Part shown: in pieces, positions 1 through 7,700 of the stretch | Position numbering within the stretch: the first letter of the stretch is position 1 | Layout of the letters: every line of letters starts with the position of its first letter | DNA from: Bacteroidales bacterium | GTDB taxonomy: Bacteria > Bacteroidota > Bacteroidia > Bacteroidales > BM520 | Length of the DNA stretch: 8,148 bases | NCBI GenBank assembly: GCA_028701815.1 | Contig: JAQVPY010000093.1 | Location: forward strand, 1-8,148 | Direction: 5' to 3' | Translations under genes and position numbers: made by a program | The notes under the pieces: generated by a model | Told to the model about the DNA's origin: nothing | The model's database searches: none | The model's input: only the letters and a program-made list of their open reading frames with translations

Positions 1-903
1 GTCGTCGGAGGTGAAAGTATCAATGTCGCCGTCTTTCCCCTGCTCGTTTAAATAGCCGGGAATAAGATCTTTGCCAATGATGATGCAAACTTTCTCAAAT
101 GAATACGGGTTTAATGTCTCTACTTGACAATAAGAAATGTTGCCACCTACTGCAAGAGCAGTGTTGGAAGGTAATGTCCATGGCGTTGTAGTCCATGCAA
201 TAAACGATAATGGAAGTTCCGTCTTCTGAAATAAAAACTCTGATTTTTGATCCCTGATTACAGAGAACTGTACCGTCGCTGTAGTGTCTTTGACGTCTTT
301 ATAACATCCCGGCTGATTTAACTCATGCGAACTTAGCCCTGTCCCCGCTGCCGGCGAATAGGGCTGAATGGTATAACCCTTATATAACAAGCCCTTCTCA
401 TAGAGCATGCCAAGAAGATACCATAATGTCTCTATATATTTTGTGTCAAATGTGATATAGGGATCGTTAATGTCTACCCAATATCCCATCTTTACAGTCA
501 AGTCGTCCCACAAATCCTTATATTTCATGACTTCTGAGCGACACGCCTTATTGTATTCTGTTACAGAGATGCTTTTACCAATATCTTCCTTCGTAATGCC
601 TAATTTTTTTTCAACACCCAACTCTACCGGCAGACCATGCGTGTCCCACCCTGCCTTGCGCCTGACATACATACCCTTTTGCGTCCTGTAACGGCAAAAA
701 ATGTCCTTTATGGTCCGTGCCATAACGTGATGAATGCCGGGTTGTCCATTAGCAGACGGGGGGCCTTCAAAGAAAACAAATGATGGTTTGCCTTCATTTT
801 TCTTTAATGAGAGTTCGAATATATTGTTCTCATTCCAGAATTTTAGTACGTCTTCAGCAATATTTGTTAAGTTAAGTCCTTTATAATCAGGGTATTTATT
901 CAT
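1..903 (-). CDS. ileS: Isoleucyl-tRNA synthetase, N-terminal 301 codons (3' part outside window)
   Basis: Class I aminoacyl-tRNA synthetase that charges tRNA-Ile in the cytoplasm. The reverse strand is open without a stop from ATG at 903-901 to the window edge. The protein begins MNKYPDYKGLNLTNI. Visible landmarks are FFEGPPSANGQPGIHH (residues 44-59, the class I signature loop), KAGWDTHGLPVELGVEK (83-99) and the Thr-rich strand of the CP1 editing domain, WTTTPWTLPSN (237-247). These, with SVTEYNKACRSEVMKY, match the eukaryote-like IleS2 lineage better than the E. coli type. The signature reads G56-I57-H58-H59, so the usual HxGH is GxHH. The KMSKS loop, the zinc site and most of the editing domain are off the window. 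The start is supported by the family N-terminus and a -7-like box about 35 bases upstream. There is no Shine-Dalgarno, only A/G-rich sequence. It is transcribed divergently from the Nif3-like gene. Identification is secure; the subtype is inferred. Confidence 0.97.
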   Translation of the reverse strand, partial: MNKYPDYKGLNLTNIAEDVLKFWNENNIFELSLKKNEGKPSFVFFEGPPSANGQPGIHHVMARTIKDIFCRYRTQKGMYVRRKAGWDTHGLPVELGVEKKLGITKEDIGKSISVTEYNKACRSEVMKYKDLWDDLTVKMGYWVDINDPYITFDTKYIETLWYLLGMLYEKGLLYKGYTIQPYSPAAGTGLSSHELNQPGCYKDVKDTTATVQFSVIRDQKSEFLFQKTELPLSFIAWTTTPWTLPSNTALAVGGNISYCQVETLNPYSFEKVCIIIGKDLIPGYLNEQGKDGDIDTFTSDD

Positions 904-938
904 CTTTCTTTGAAAATTTATTTAGTCGTTTTAACTTG

Positions 939-946
939 CAAAGATA
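939..946 (-). promoter_or_regulatory. Predicted -7 box of the ileS promoter
   Basis: On the minus strand this reads TATCTTTG, a full match to the Bacteroidota housekeeping -7 consensus TAnnTTTG, followed by C as is common. No good TTTG -33 element lies 19-21 bases upstream. Transcription would start a few bases downstream, giving a leader of roughly 30 bases before the ATG at 903. The match to the consensus is seen; promoter activity is inferred. Confidence 0.55.
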
Positions 947-1024
947 AGTTATTTTTTTGAAACTTAGCAGGTGTTACTCTTGTAAGTTTTCAATTAAATG
1001 ATTTACTTTGCAAAAGAAAACTTA
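945..1024. repeat. Four alternating TAAGTT/AACTTA hexamers across the divergent promoters
   Basis: TAAGTT at 945-950, AACTTA at 961-966, TAAGTT at 983-988 and AACTTA at 1019-1024 form two successive inverted pairs. The left pair abuts the ileS -7 box (939-946); the right pair forms the core of the 11-bp inverted repeat around the opposite promoter. The region is AT-rich, so some recurrence by chance is expected, but strict alternation around both promoters suggests half-sites of a shared regulator. Confidence 0.45.
979..1010 (+). promoter_or_regulatory. Predicted promoter of the Nif3-like/PPDK-like operon
   Basis: CTTG (979-982) lies 20 bases upstream of TTACTTTG (1003-1010). This fits the Bacteroidota pattern TTTG-N19-21-TAnnTTTG with one mismatch in each element. 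Transcription would begin near 1017, leaving a leader of about 60 bases. The -33-like element overlaps the left arm of an 11-bp inverted repeat, and the -7-like box lies between the arms, so a protein bound there could control this promoter. This is moderate support from sequence pattern only. Confidence 0.45.
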
Positions 1025-1026
1025 CA
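981..1026. repeat. 11-bp perfect inverted repeat bracketing the rightward -7 box
   Basis: The left arm TGTAAGTTTTC (981-991) is the exact reverse complement of the right arm GAAAACTTACA (1016-1026), with a 24-base spacer that contains the predicted -7 box at 1003-1010. The right arm sits at the expected transcription start. It could be an operator for a dimeric regulator or, less likely given the long loop and its position at the start site, an RNA hairpin. The repeat is directly visible; its role is inferred. Confidence 0.7.
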
Positions 1027-1056
1027 CCGCTGAAATTACAGAATCAAGAAAAGTAG

Positions 1057-1076
1057 TTATTTGTTAATTATTTGTT
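1057..1076 (+). repeat. Short direct repeat just before the Nif3-like start codon
   Basis: TTATTTGTT occurs at 1057-1065 and again at 1068-1076, with a period of 11 bases, ending one base before the ATG at 1078. The stretch is A/T-rich and probably unstructured, which suits the Shine-Dalgarno-independent initiation common in Bacteroidota. It may simply be low-complexity leader sequence. Confidence 0.5.
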
Positions 1077-1077
1077 T

Positions 1078-2166
1078 ATGAAAATTAAAGATATCGCAGA
1101 AATTATTGAAAGTCACGCGCCCTCTTGCTATGCAGAGGCGTGGGATAATGTCGGACTATTGGTGGGAAATCGTGAGGACGCGGTTACTAAAGTGATAACA
1201 ACACTTGATGTTACCGAGGAGGTCATCGATTTGGCTATCGCCTCCGGCGCTGAAATGATTGTCTCTCACCATCCACTGATTTTTGACGGGCTGAAGAAAA
1301 TCGTCTTCGATAGCCATGTTTCTCGACTTATCATGAAAGCTATTAAGCATAATATCGCCATATACGCGGCTCATACTAATCTCGACAATGCCTTCAACGG
1401 CTTGAACTATTATGTGGCAGGTCTTCTAAATGTGAAAAATTGTACCGTTCTTGAGGCGACTTATCGAAAGCTGTTCAAACTTGTCACGTTTGTCCCTATA
1501 GCCCAGATGCAGAAGGTCAGAAATGCCATATTCGATAGCGGCGCGGGCTGTATAGGAGAGTACGGCAGTTGCAGCTATAATACTCATGGCGTCGGAACAT
1601 TCAAAGCCGGTGCAAACACCCATCCCTTTGTCGGCGAAATAGGGGAGACTCATGAAGAGAACGAGGCACGACTGGAAATTATAGTGCCTGAACATTTGCT
1701 CTCACATGCAATAAGAAATCTTGTAAAAGCCCACCCTTATGAAGAACCCGCTTTCGACGTGATAGCTGTTGAAAATAAAAATCAGCAATATGGAAGCGGC
1801 ATTATTGGAAATCTCTCTCTCCCGCTTTCAGAGCAGGATTTCCTCTCTTTTGTAAAGGAAAAACTCGAAGTCCCTGCATTACGTTTTTCTAAACTTACCG
1901 GTAATATGATCTCAAGAGTGGCTATATGTACAGGAGCCGGGGCTTTCTTAAAAAATAAGGCGATTTCAATGAAAGCAGATGCTTTTATTACCGGTGATGT
2001 GAAATATCATGAGTTTTTGGACCTTGATGCAAAAATGTTATTGATAGACGCAGGACACTATGAGACAGAAAGGATGGCAAGTAAACTCCTCTCTGAAATC
2101 ATAAATTCTTCGACATCCGAGGTAGCCGTTGAAACTGTGGCGCCAAATTATGTCTTTGTAAAATAG
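1078..2166 (+). CDS. Nif3/YqfO-family dinuclear metal-centre protein
   Basis: A 362-residue cytoplasmic protein of the Nif3 (YbgI/YqfO, often labelled GTP cyclohydrolase I type 2) family. Family members form hexameric toroids with a two-metal site; their cellular function is poorly settled. The two Nif3 halves are visible at about residues 1-125 and 238-362. Candidate metal ligands are H64 and H65 (IVSHHPLIF), H99 and D103 (AAHTNLD), and H327 and E331 (DAGHYETE), the same pattern as in E. coli YbgI. Between them, residues about 133-232 form the CutA/PII-like insertion of the longer YqfO-type members, ending in HPYEEPAFDVIAVE. The ATG at 1078 is preferred over an in-frame TTG at 1072 because MKIKDIAEII matches the family N-terminus. 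No Shine-Dalgarno is present. The next gene begins 6 bases after its TAG stop, so the two are probably co-transcribed. All expected residues are present; it looks intact. Confidence 0.96.
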   Translation: MKIKDIAEIIESHAPSCYAEAWDNVGLLVGNREDAVTKVITTLDVTEEVIDLAIASGAEMIVSHHPLIFDGLKKIVFDSHVSRLIMKAIKHNIAIYAAHTNLDNAFNGLNYYVAGLLNVKNCTVLEATYRKLFKLVTFVPIAQMQKVRNAIFDSGAGCIGEYGSCSYNTHGVGTFKAGANTHPFVGEIGETHEENEARLEIIVPEHLLSHAIRNLVKAHPYEEPAFDVIAVENKNQQYGSGIIGNLSLPLSEQDFLSFVKEKLEVPALRFSKLTGNMISRVAICTGAGAFLKNKAISMKADAFITGDVKYHEFLDLDAKMLLIDAGHYETERMASKLLSEIINSSTSEVAVETVAPNYVFVK

Positions 2167-2172
2167 ATTGTT

Positions 2173-4743
2173 ATGATACATATTGAGTCTTTCATAATCA
2201 GAGCAAGTTATCCAAGCTATTTTATGCTTAACCTGTTCGCCAAATCCGGACGAATCGCGTTTGAAGAGGCAAATGAACTCGAGGGAAATAAACCCGGGAC
2301 AGTAATATATAGACTTCAGGGAGAAGATGTGGATAGAGAAATACCGCCTAAGTGGTACGATATATTCAGCCTTCTTAATAATGATGAGGAAACTTCCCGC
2401 CATTATCTCGAGTTGCTTGTGGGTGAACAGCGGGGAGATGTCTCTGTTGCTGAAGAGTTGGAGACGCTTAGACGCGAAGAATATGCAAGAAGTAAAAAGT
2501 ATGTCGATTCCCATAAACTTACCGAGTCGGATTTGATAATTACCCCCCTGACATCACGAAAAGATATGACGGAGGTGGAAGTCAGCCATAAAGGGAAAAT
2601 GTTGTTGGACCTTACCCGTAACGGATATGCCGTACCCGACTTTTGTATTTTAAGTGCTAAGGCCTTTACTGAGGCTAACCAACAGTCGTTGATAGTTAAA
2701 TCTTTGAAAAATATGGAGTGTATGACCGGATGCAAACTCGGCTCCGATGAAAATCCGCTCGTACTCGCCCTGAGAAGTGCTATGCCTCAGTATATACCCG
2801 GCCTTATGCCTACGTTACTTAATATCGGAGTCAACAGGAAGGCTTATCAGGGACTAATTAAAAAATACGGTAAACAGATGGCTAACAGGATTTACCTCGG
2901 AACTCTGCACAGTATTTTTGATATGCTTTTTATCGAAGGACAGTTCGCAGAAAAAGATGGGGCATTGTCGTTGAAACAACAGTCGGATAGAATTGTCGAG
3001 ATGGAGTCAATGATCATCGAAAAGGAGCACGCAGAAACTCTGCTCGAGGATTCATTTATCCAGGTGCTGAAGTTTGTTGAATATATCAGAGACTTTTATG
3101 TTAATAATCAGGATCTCCTTTCGACTTTTATGCAGGGTAGGGTTACATTTCCTTCTTTGATAATGCAAAAGATGGTGTGGACTATCGGTAACCAGTATTC
3201 TTTCCCCGGGGTGCTTTATAGTAGAAACAGCCGTACAGGTTCCGGAATCCAGATAGAATATCTTCCGGATATTTTTGGAGATGATATCATGACAGGAGAT
3301 GTCTCCTCCTACAATTTCGAATACGACAAAAGAGGAACAATTAAGGATATCTTCCCCGCCATTTATCACTTCGACCCCTTGATGAAAAAGTTGGAGAAAC
3401 GATATCATACGCCTGTTACTATAGAGTTCGGCGTAGAAACCCATACGAATAAGTCGACACTTTTTGCCATCTTGCAACTTAATGAATCCGAACTGACAGG
3501 TCGTGCCGCGCTGATATCTTCAATAGATATGTATGAAAATAATCTTATCTCTGAAAATGACGTCGTCAATCTTATACGCCCGTATCATCTTCGTCAGATC
3601 TTTTCCGATAGAATTAATGATGAGTCCATGGCGAAACTAAAGATGTTCAGCTATGGAGTAAACGTATTGCCGAGAACTGCCGTTACTGCACAAATATGCT
3701 TTAACACATCCAAAGCGACCGAGCTGAGAAAAAAAGGCGTACCTGTCTGCCTTTGTAAAAACCGCTTCGTTCCGGAAGATACGATTATTCTTAATGAGAT
3801 GAATGCCATCATCAGTATGTCGCCTGCCGCCATACATGTCGTTACCGCTTGCAGAGGCTATGGAATCCCCGCGATGTTAAACCTCGAGTCTTTCGGCAAT
3901 GTGCTCTCCGAAAATACTCTCGTGAATAAGGAAGGAGATGAAATACATGATGGCGACTGGATTACAATCTCAAGTAAACTAAAAACAATCTTTAAAGGGA
4001 AAGCCCAATATGAACCTGCAAGGTTTATGGCTTATCTTAACGGCGAAAAAATTGTCATGGATTCAGATAAGGAGGCTTCAGCATTCCGTAATATTAAAAC
4101 TGCATACGAGAAATATAATAAGATAGTGCGCTCTGCCAAAGTCAATTACATTACAGATATCAACATGCTTACCCGTTTGATTAGATATGACCTGCAAAGT
4201 CAGCCGGAAACGGCGGCGGAGGTAGTGAACAGCTGGTATGATGCTAACCCCGAAAAATATCTTGAACAGGTGCTCGAAAGTCGTATGGGCTCTCATCAGG
4301 ACCAGTTTCGTGTGTTTACACTCTTGGAAGGTGCAAAAAAAACGTATTTTTTCAAACAGGCTGTAAATGCTTGTACTTATAGAAAGTTGTCGGGGCTTAC
4401 CGCCGGCGCTTTTATCCTTGGAAGGTTTGTCGCGCACCGACTGCCTTTTGAGTTTTGGCATAGTATGTCTTCTATGGAAATAGCATATATCCTAAACGAA
4501 TATGTCCTGTATGAAAAATATCTGCAGGTTCTGTTTGAAGTGGGCGAAACAAAACTTACCAGAGTTCATTCCCAAATTGTCTCCGAAGGGATGATGAATT
4601 ATGATGTCAAAAAGTTCGATATCGAGAATTTTGATACCTTAAAACAGGCTAATCCACAATGGGGTGAGGTCAAAGAATCTGTAAATAACCTCATCTCCCC
4701 ACAAGAGAATACAAAGAAACTGATAGATATCCTTTCAGCCTAA
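2173..4743 (+). CDS. PPDK-like protein (ATP-grasp plus phosphohistidine domain) without the PEP/pyruvate TIM barrel
   Basis: An 856-residue protein, apparently cytoplasmic. Residues 1-120 are unrecognised. Residues about 120-480 resemble the ATP-grasp region of pyruvate phosphate dikinase: SHKGKMLLDL (138-147, for GGKGANLAEM), LRSAM (R201), IPGLMPTLLNIGVN (208-221), YSRNSRTGSG (349-358), IEYLPDIFGDD (361-371) and ILQLNESELTGRAAL (433-447). Residues about 495-610 resemble the phosphohistidine domain; H555 in AAIHVVTACRGYGIPA aligns with the His of TSHAAVVARGMGKP, and GDWITIS (594-600) follows. By remembered C. symbiosum PPDK numbering, R92, E323, Q335 and H455 are kept (R201, E418, Q435, H555), but D321 and R337 are replaced by T416 and N437. 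Where PPDK has its TIM barrel, residues 611-856 are a mostly helical region I cannot identify. It may be a phosphotransferase with another acceptor or a degenerate regulator. It starts 6 bases after the Nif3-like gene. Its TAA stop overlaps the convergent gene's stop. The reading frame is secure; the function is open. Confidence 0.88.
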   Translation: MIHIESFIIRASYPSYFMLNLFAKSGRIAFEEANELEGNKPGTVIYRLQGEDVDREIPPKWYDIFSLLNNDEETSRHYLELLVGEQRGDVSVAEELETLRREEYARSKKYVDSHKLTESDLIITPLTSRKDMTEVEVSHKGKMLLDLTRNGYAVPDFCILSAKAFTEANQQSLIVKSLKNMECMTGCKLGSDENPLVLALRSAMPQYIPGLMPTLLNIGVNRKAYQGLIKKYGKQMANRIYLGTLHSIFDMLFIEGQFAEKDGALSLKQQSDRIVEMESMIIEKEHAETLLEDSFIQVLKFVEYIRDFYVNNQDLLSTFMQGRVTFPSLIMQKMVWTIGNQYSFPGVLYSRNSRTGSGIQIEYLPDIFGDDIMTGDVSSYNFEYDKRGTIKDIFPAIYHFDPLMKKLEKRYHTPVTIEFGVETHTNKSTLFAILQLNESELTGRAALISSIDMYENNLISENDVVNLIRPYHLRQIFSDRINDESMAKLKMFSYGVNVLPRTAVTAQICFNTSKATELRKKGVPVCLCKNRFVPEDTIILNEMNAIISMSPAAIHVVTACRGYGIPAMLNLESFGNVLSENTLVNKEGDEIHDGDWITISSKLKTIFKGKAQYEPARFMAYLNGEKIVMDSDKEASAFRNIKTAYEKYNKIVRSAKVNYITDINMLTRLIRYDLQSQPETAAEVVNSWYDANPEKYLEQVLESRMGSHQDQFRVFTLLEGAKKTYFFKQAVNACTYRKLSGLTAGAFILGRFVAHRLPFEFWHSMSSMEIAYILNEYVLYEKYLQVLFEVGETKLTRVHSQIVSEGMMNYDVKKFDIENFDTLKQANPQWGEVKESVNNLISPQENTKKLIDILSA
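4661..4700 (-). terminator. Imperfect hairpin downstream of the alpha-2-macroglobulin stop
   Basis: GGGGTGAGGT (4661-4670) can pair with ACCTCA (4688-4693) plus CCCC (4697-4700), giving a 10-bp stem with a 3-base bulge and a 17-base loop. For the leftward gene it lies about 40 bases past the stop codon; on the other strand it is inside the 3' end of the PPDK-like reading frame. No T-run follows directly on either strand, so it is a weak candidate for a terminator or transcript-end stabiliser. Confidence 0.25.
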
Positions 4744-7700
4744 TCTTTGACGAAGATAATGCTGCCCTCGGATTGCCCGCAGAATTCCGGCGCATACATA
4801 CACTGTATCTTTGAAATGCCTGCGTTGAACTTACCCGATTGCTGAATGTTTACATGGTAATCTATTACATAAGTGCCCTTTGATAACCTCTCAATATAAT
4901 AGTTGACTGACTCGTCTTTTATGTTTAGATAATACCATAACCCGTTTTCGTATCTGTATCCGGATATCGTTTCCTTTGGAATGAAACATGCCGGCAAGAT
5001 GTCTTTAAGATGTACGTATTCCATGTCTCTGTCTACTTTTACAATCATCCTGACTATGACATTATCGGTAGCACGAATGACACTTATCGACGGATACTCG
5101 GAATAGACAATCTTGTCTCCGGCAAGGGAACCCCTCATGATTTTTCTTTCTACAGAAAGTCCTGCTGATGCTGAGGTGACATTTGCATAATCGGTGAGAT
5201 ACTGCCAATAAACCGATGCCCATGCTGTTCCGTCTGAAGTTTTTTCAATGCTGATATTTGCAAAGTCTTTGGTGACTTCTTCGCCAATCCATGAAGCCTT
5301 TACATAACCGCTCCCCGGGATGGCACCTTCCATGTCGACGGATTTTTTTCCAATCACGACTGCGTCATTAGCATAATCGCCGGCAATTTTTGCCGAGTTG
5401 CCTATCAATAACGCGTATATGGCTTCGGTGGTTGCACGTGTCGTCTCCCATATAGTAGTGCGTTTTCTGTTGAGCAGCCATCTCTGAATTTCATTGATGG
5501 ATCCGCTGTCGTTTGTAAGTGCCGCATAGCATTCTATCATAAGAGCTGCCGCCTCAATTGAAGCATTATAGGAATAAGTGCTCTGCAAGTCGCGCCAATA
5601 CATCCCTAATTCTTCACTGTGTAACGCACGTTCATTAAAAGACTGCATCAGAAACTGTGCTTCCTTGTTGTTATTACTTCTTTGAAATAATATTGCCGCC
5701 ATAGCCTGAGATGACAGGTCTAAGGAATTGTACCCCTTTAAAGCCTTGTTGTAGAAAAAGTCGTATGCTTCTTTTGTGCTGTTAGAGACGACGATTTTAT
5801 CAGATATAAAAGATCTCATATACAGATAACTGACCATCGAAGATGAAATGTGGTAGCTGTCTAACGTTTTATCCGATTTCATCGTGTCGTATGTCTCAAC
5901 GATTTCTGAGTCGAGGAAGCTTACGCCTTTCGCTATAATGTTTTTAATAGTTCCGTTGTCTCCATAATTGATGATGTTAATGTCCATCAGATGGCAAAAG
6001 CCGGTTATTATATATAAGGTTGTGTAAAAACTCGGGTACGTCATTCCCTGAATCCATGGAAATCCCCCGTCTGATTGTTGCATACTACTTAATTTATTCG
6101 CAAATGTTGAGATATTGTAACTCATCTGATTATAGTCGAAGAGCAAGGCAAGACGCTCTCTTTGCTGCTGTTCGTCTTCGGCTTCAAGTACCCATGGCGT
6201 TTCAGACAACAAAATATCTTTCAGCTCCTGATTCTTTTCAAGCTCGGAGATGAATTCATCCGGTGTCGATGCTGCTATCTGCTTGTATACTTCTTCTATC
6301 TTGGGATTGTGCTTAATAATGTAACCTGCGATGAGATTGGAGTACAGTTTGCCAAAAATCTGTTCGCAGAAAATATCGTTGCCATTATCCGACATATAGG
6401 GTAGGGCTTGTACTGCGTACCATACCGGATTGGGCGAATATTCAAGAGTTACGGATTGGGTAGAGTAGCTGTTGTTGGTAAATTTGTCCCTCAGTCCCTT
6501 GAAGACATAATTGTTTATGCCTTTTTTATTGACAGTTATAGGCAGAGTTTCCGTAATAAGTACTTTTGTAGTAAGGACGGGTATGGTATATTCTTCTGCG
6601 TCGGAACAAGAACCGGTGTCGGCTCCCGTACGGATTTTTAATATGCTTGCGTTCTTCGGTACTGTCAGACGCCATGTTGCTGTCTGTGAAGCTTTGCTCT
6701 TAAGACTGAATGTCTTTTGCCCGTTGCTTTCAATGACTTCCGAGGTGATATCTTTTCCGTTTTTATCGAAAACTTTAATGAAAGCTGTCCCGGATTGAAC
6801 TTTTTCGCTAAGGTTCGCTATGCGTGCCGTATAGTCGATAACATCGTTTTCATATAACACTTTTGGCTGGTTTGCCTGGATGAAAATATCTTTTTGAGTG
6901 ATGATTTCGGACTCAAAATAACCTGACGACATGTCTTTGGTATGAGCCAAAATTCTGAATTTCCATTTAGTAAGTGATTCGGGAGCTGTGAACTCAAAGG
7001 AAACCGTCCCGTCTTCATCAGTCTTTAGCTGCGGGTAGAAAAACGCGGTCTCTCTGAAATCTCTTCTGACTGAGCGCTCTGCTCGCTGAGTCGGTACTTC
7101 CTCGCTGCCGGCTATTTCTCCTGCGCTGGTGTCTGCTTTTACAAACTGGGTATCTTCAGCCTCAACTATTACATCATCTGAAACACAACATGCCATGGAG
7201 AGGTTATTTCTTGCCGAGGTTTTATAAAAGAACCTGCTCATGCATATTTCCGGTATTTCGATAATATTGTCATAAGTATAATAAATATTGTCTTTTGTGT
7301 CGATTTTCCTGCGGTAAGCATAGCTCCTATATGCGAGAAAATCCCCCGAATTATAAAAAGGCGACCGGCTAATGCTGCTATAGCTGCCGCTTTTGCCGAT
7401 ATTATAATCTGAAGTTATAAAAAAGTCAAGCGACATATCATACATGGAGGCAAGGACTTCAGCATTCTTTTCGATGCCGTTGATATTTGTGATAGAAATT
7501 TTCCATTTCTCCTGTGCGTTCGGTTCAATATATTCTCTTTCGGTTAGCAGCCTGATGTCAAGGTCTTTGTTGATAAAAGGAATTTTAATAGAGAGAGATT
7601 CCGAGTATTGTCTATTGTCGAATATGGAATAGGCAAAAACTTTTATCGTTCCGCGGTCGCTTTCGGAGACTTTAATATTGATTGTCTTATTGTCTTTAAT

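Noticed and set aside
470..691. 73-codon plus-strand open frame
   Set aside because: It is antisense to ileS, which has unambiguous synthetase motifs across this stretch.
945..966. Hairpin TAAGTT/AACTTA between the promoters as a terminator
   Set aside because: The stem is only six A/T-rich pairs with a 10-base loop, and it lies between two divergent promoters where a terminator is not expected. The T-run is in the loop.
981..1026. Phase-variable invertible promoter of the Bacteroides type
   Set aside because: The 24-base segment between the repeats is far shorter than known invertible promoters, and inverting it would not create an obvious leftward -7 box. No recombinase gene is in the window.
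1072..1077. In-frame TTG at 1072 as start of the Nif3-like gene
   Set aside because: The ATG six bases later gives the usual family N-terminus, and the TTG is part of an A/T-rich direct repeat.
1011..1077. Riboswitch or leader attenuator before the Nif3-like gene
   Set aside because: The expected leader is only about 60 bases, very A/T-rich and without stable stems or a T-run terminator.
2038..2514. 158-codon open frame on the minus strand across the Nif3-like/PPDK-like junction
   Set aside because: It lies antisense to two well-supported genes whose protein motifs are clear, and its translation shows no recognisable domain. It is best explained as a shadow of the coding frames.
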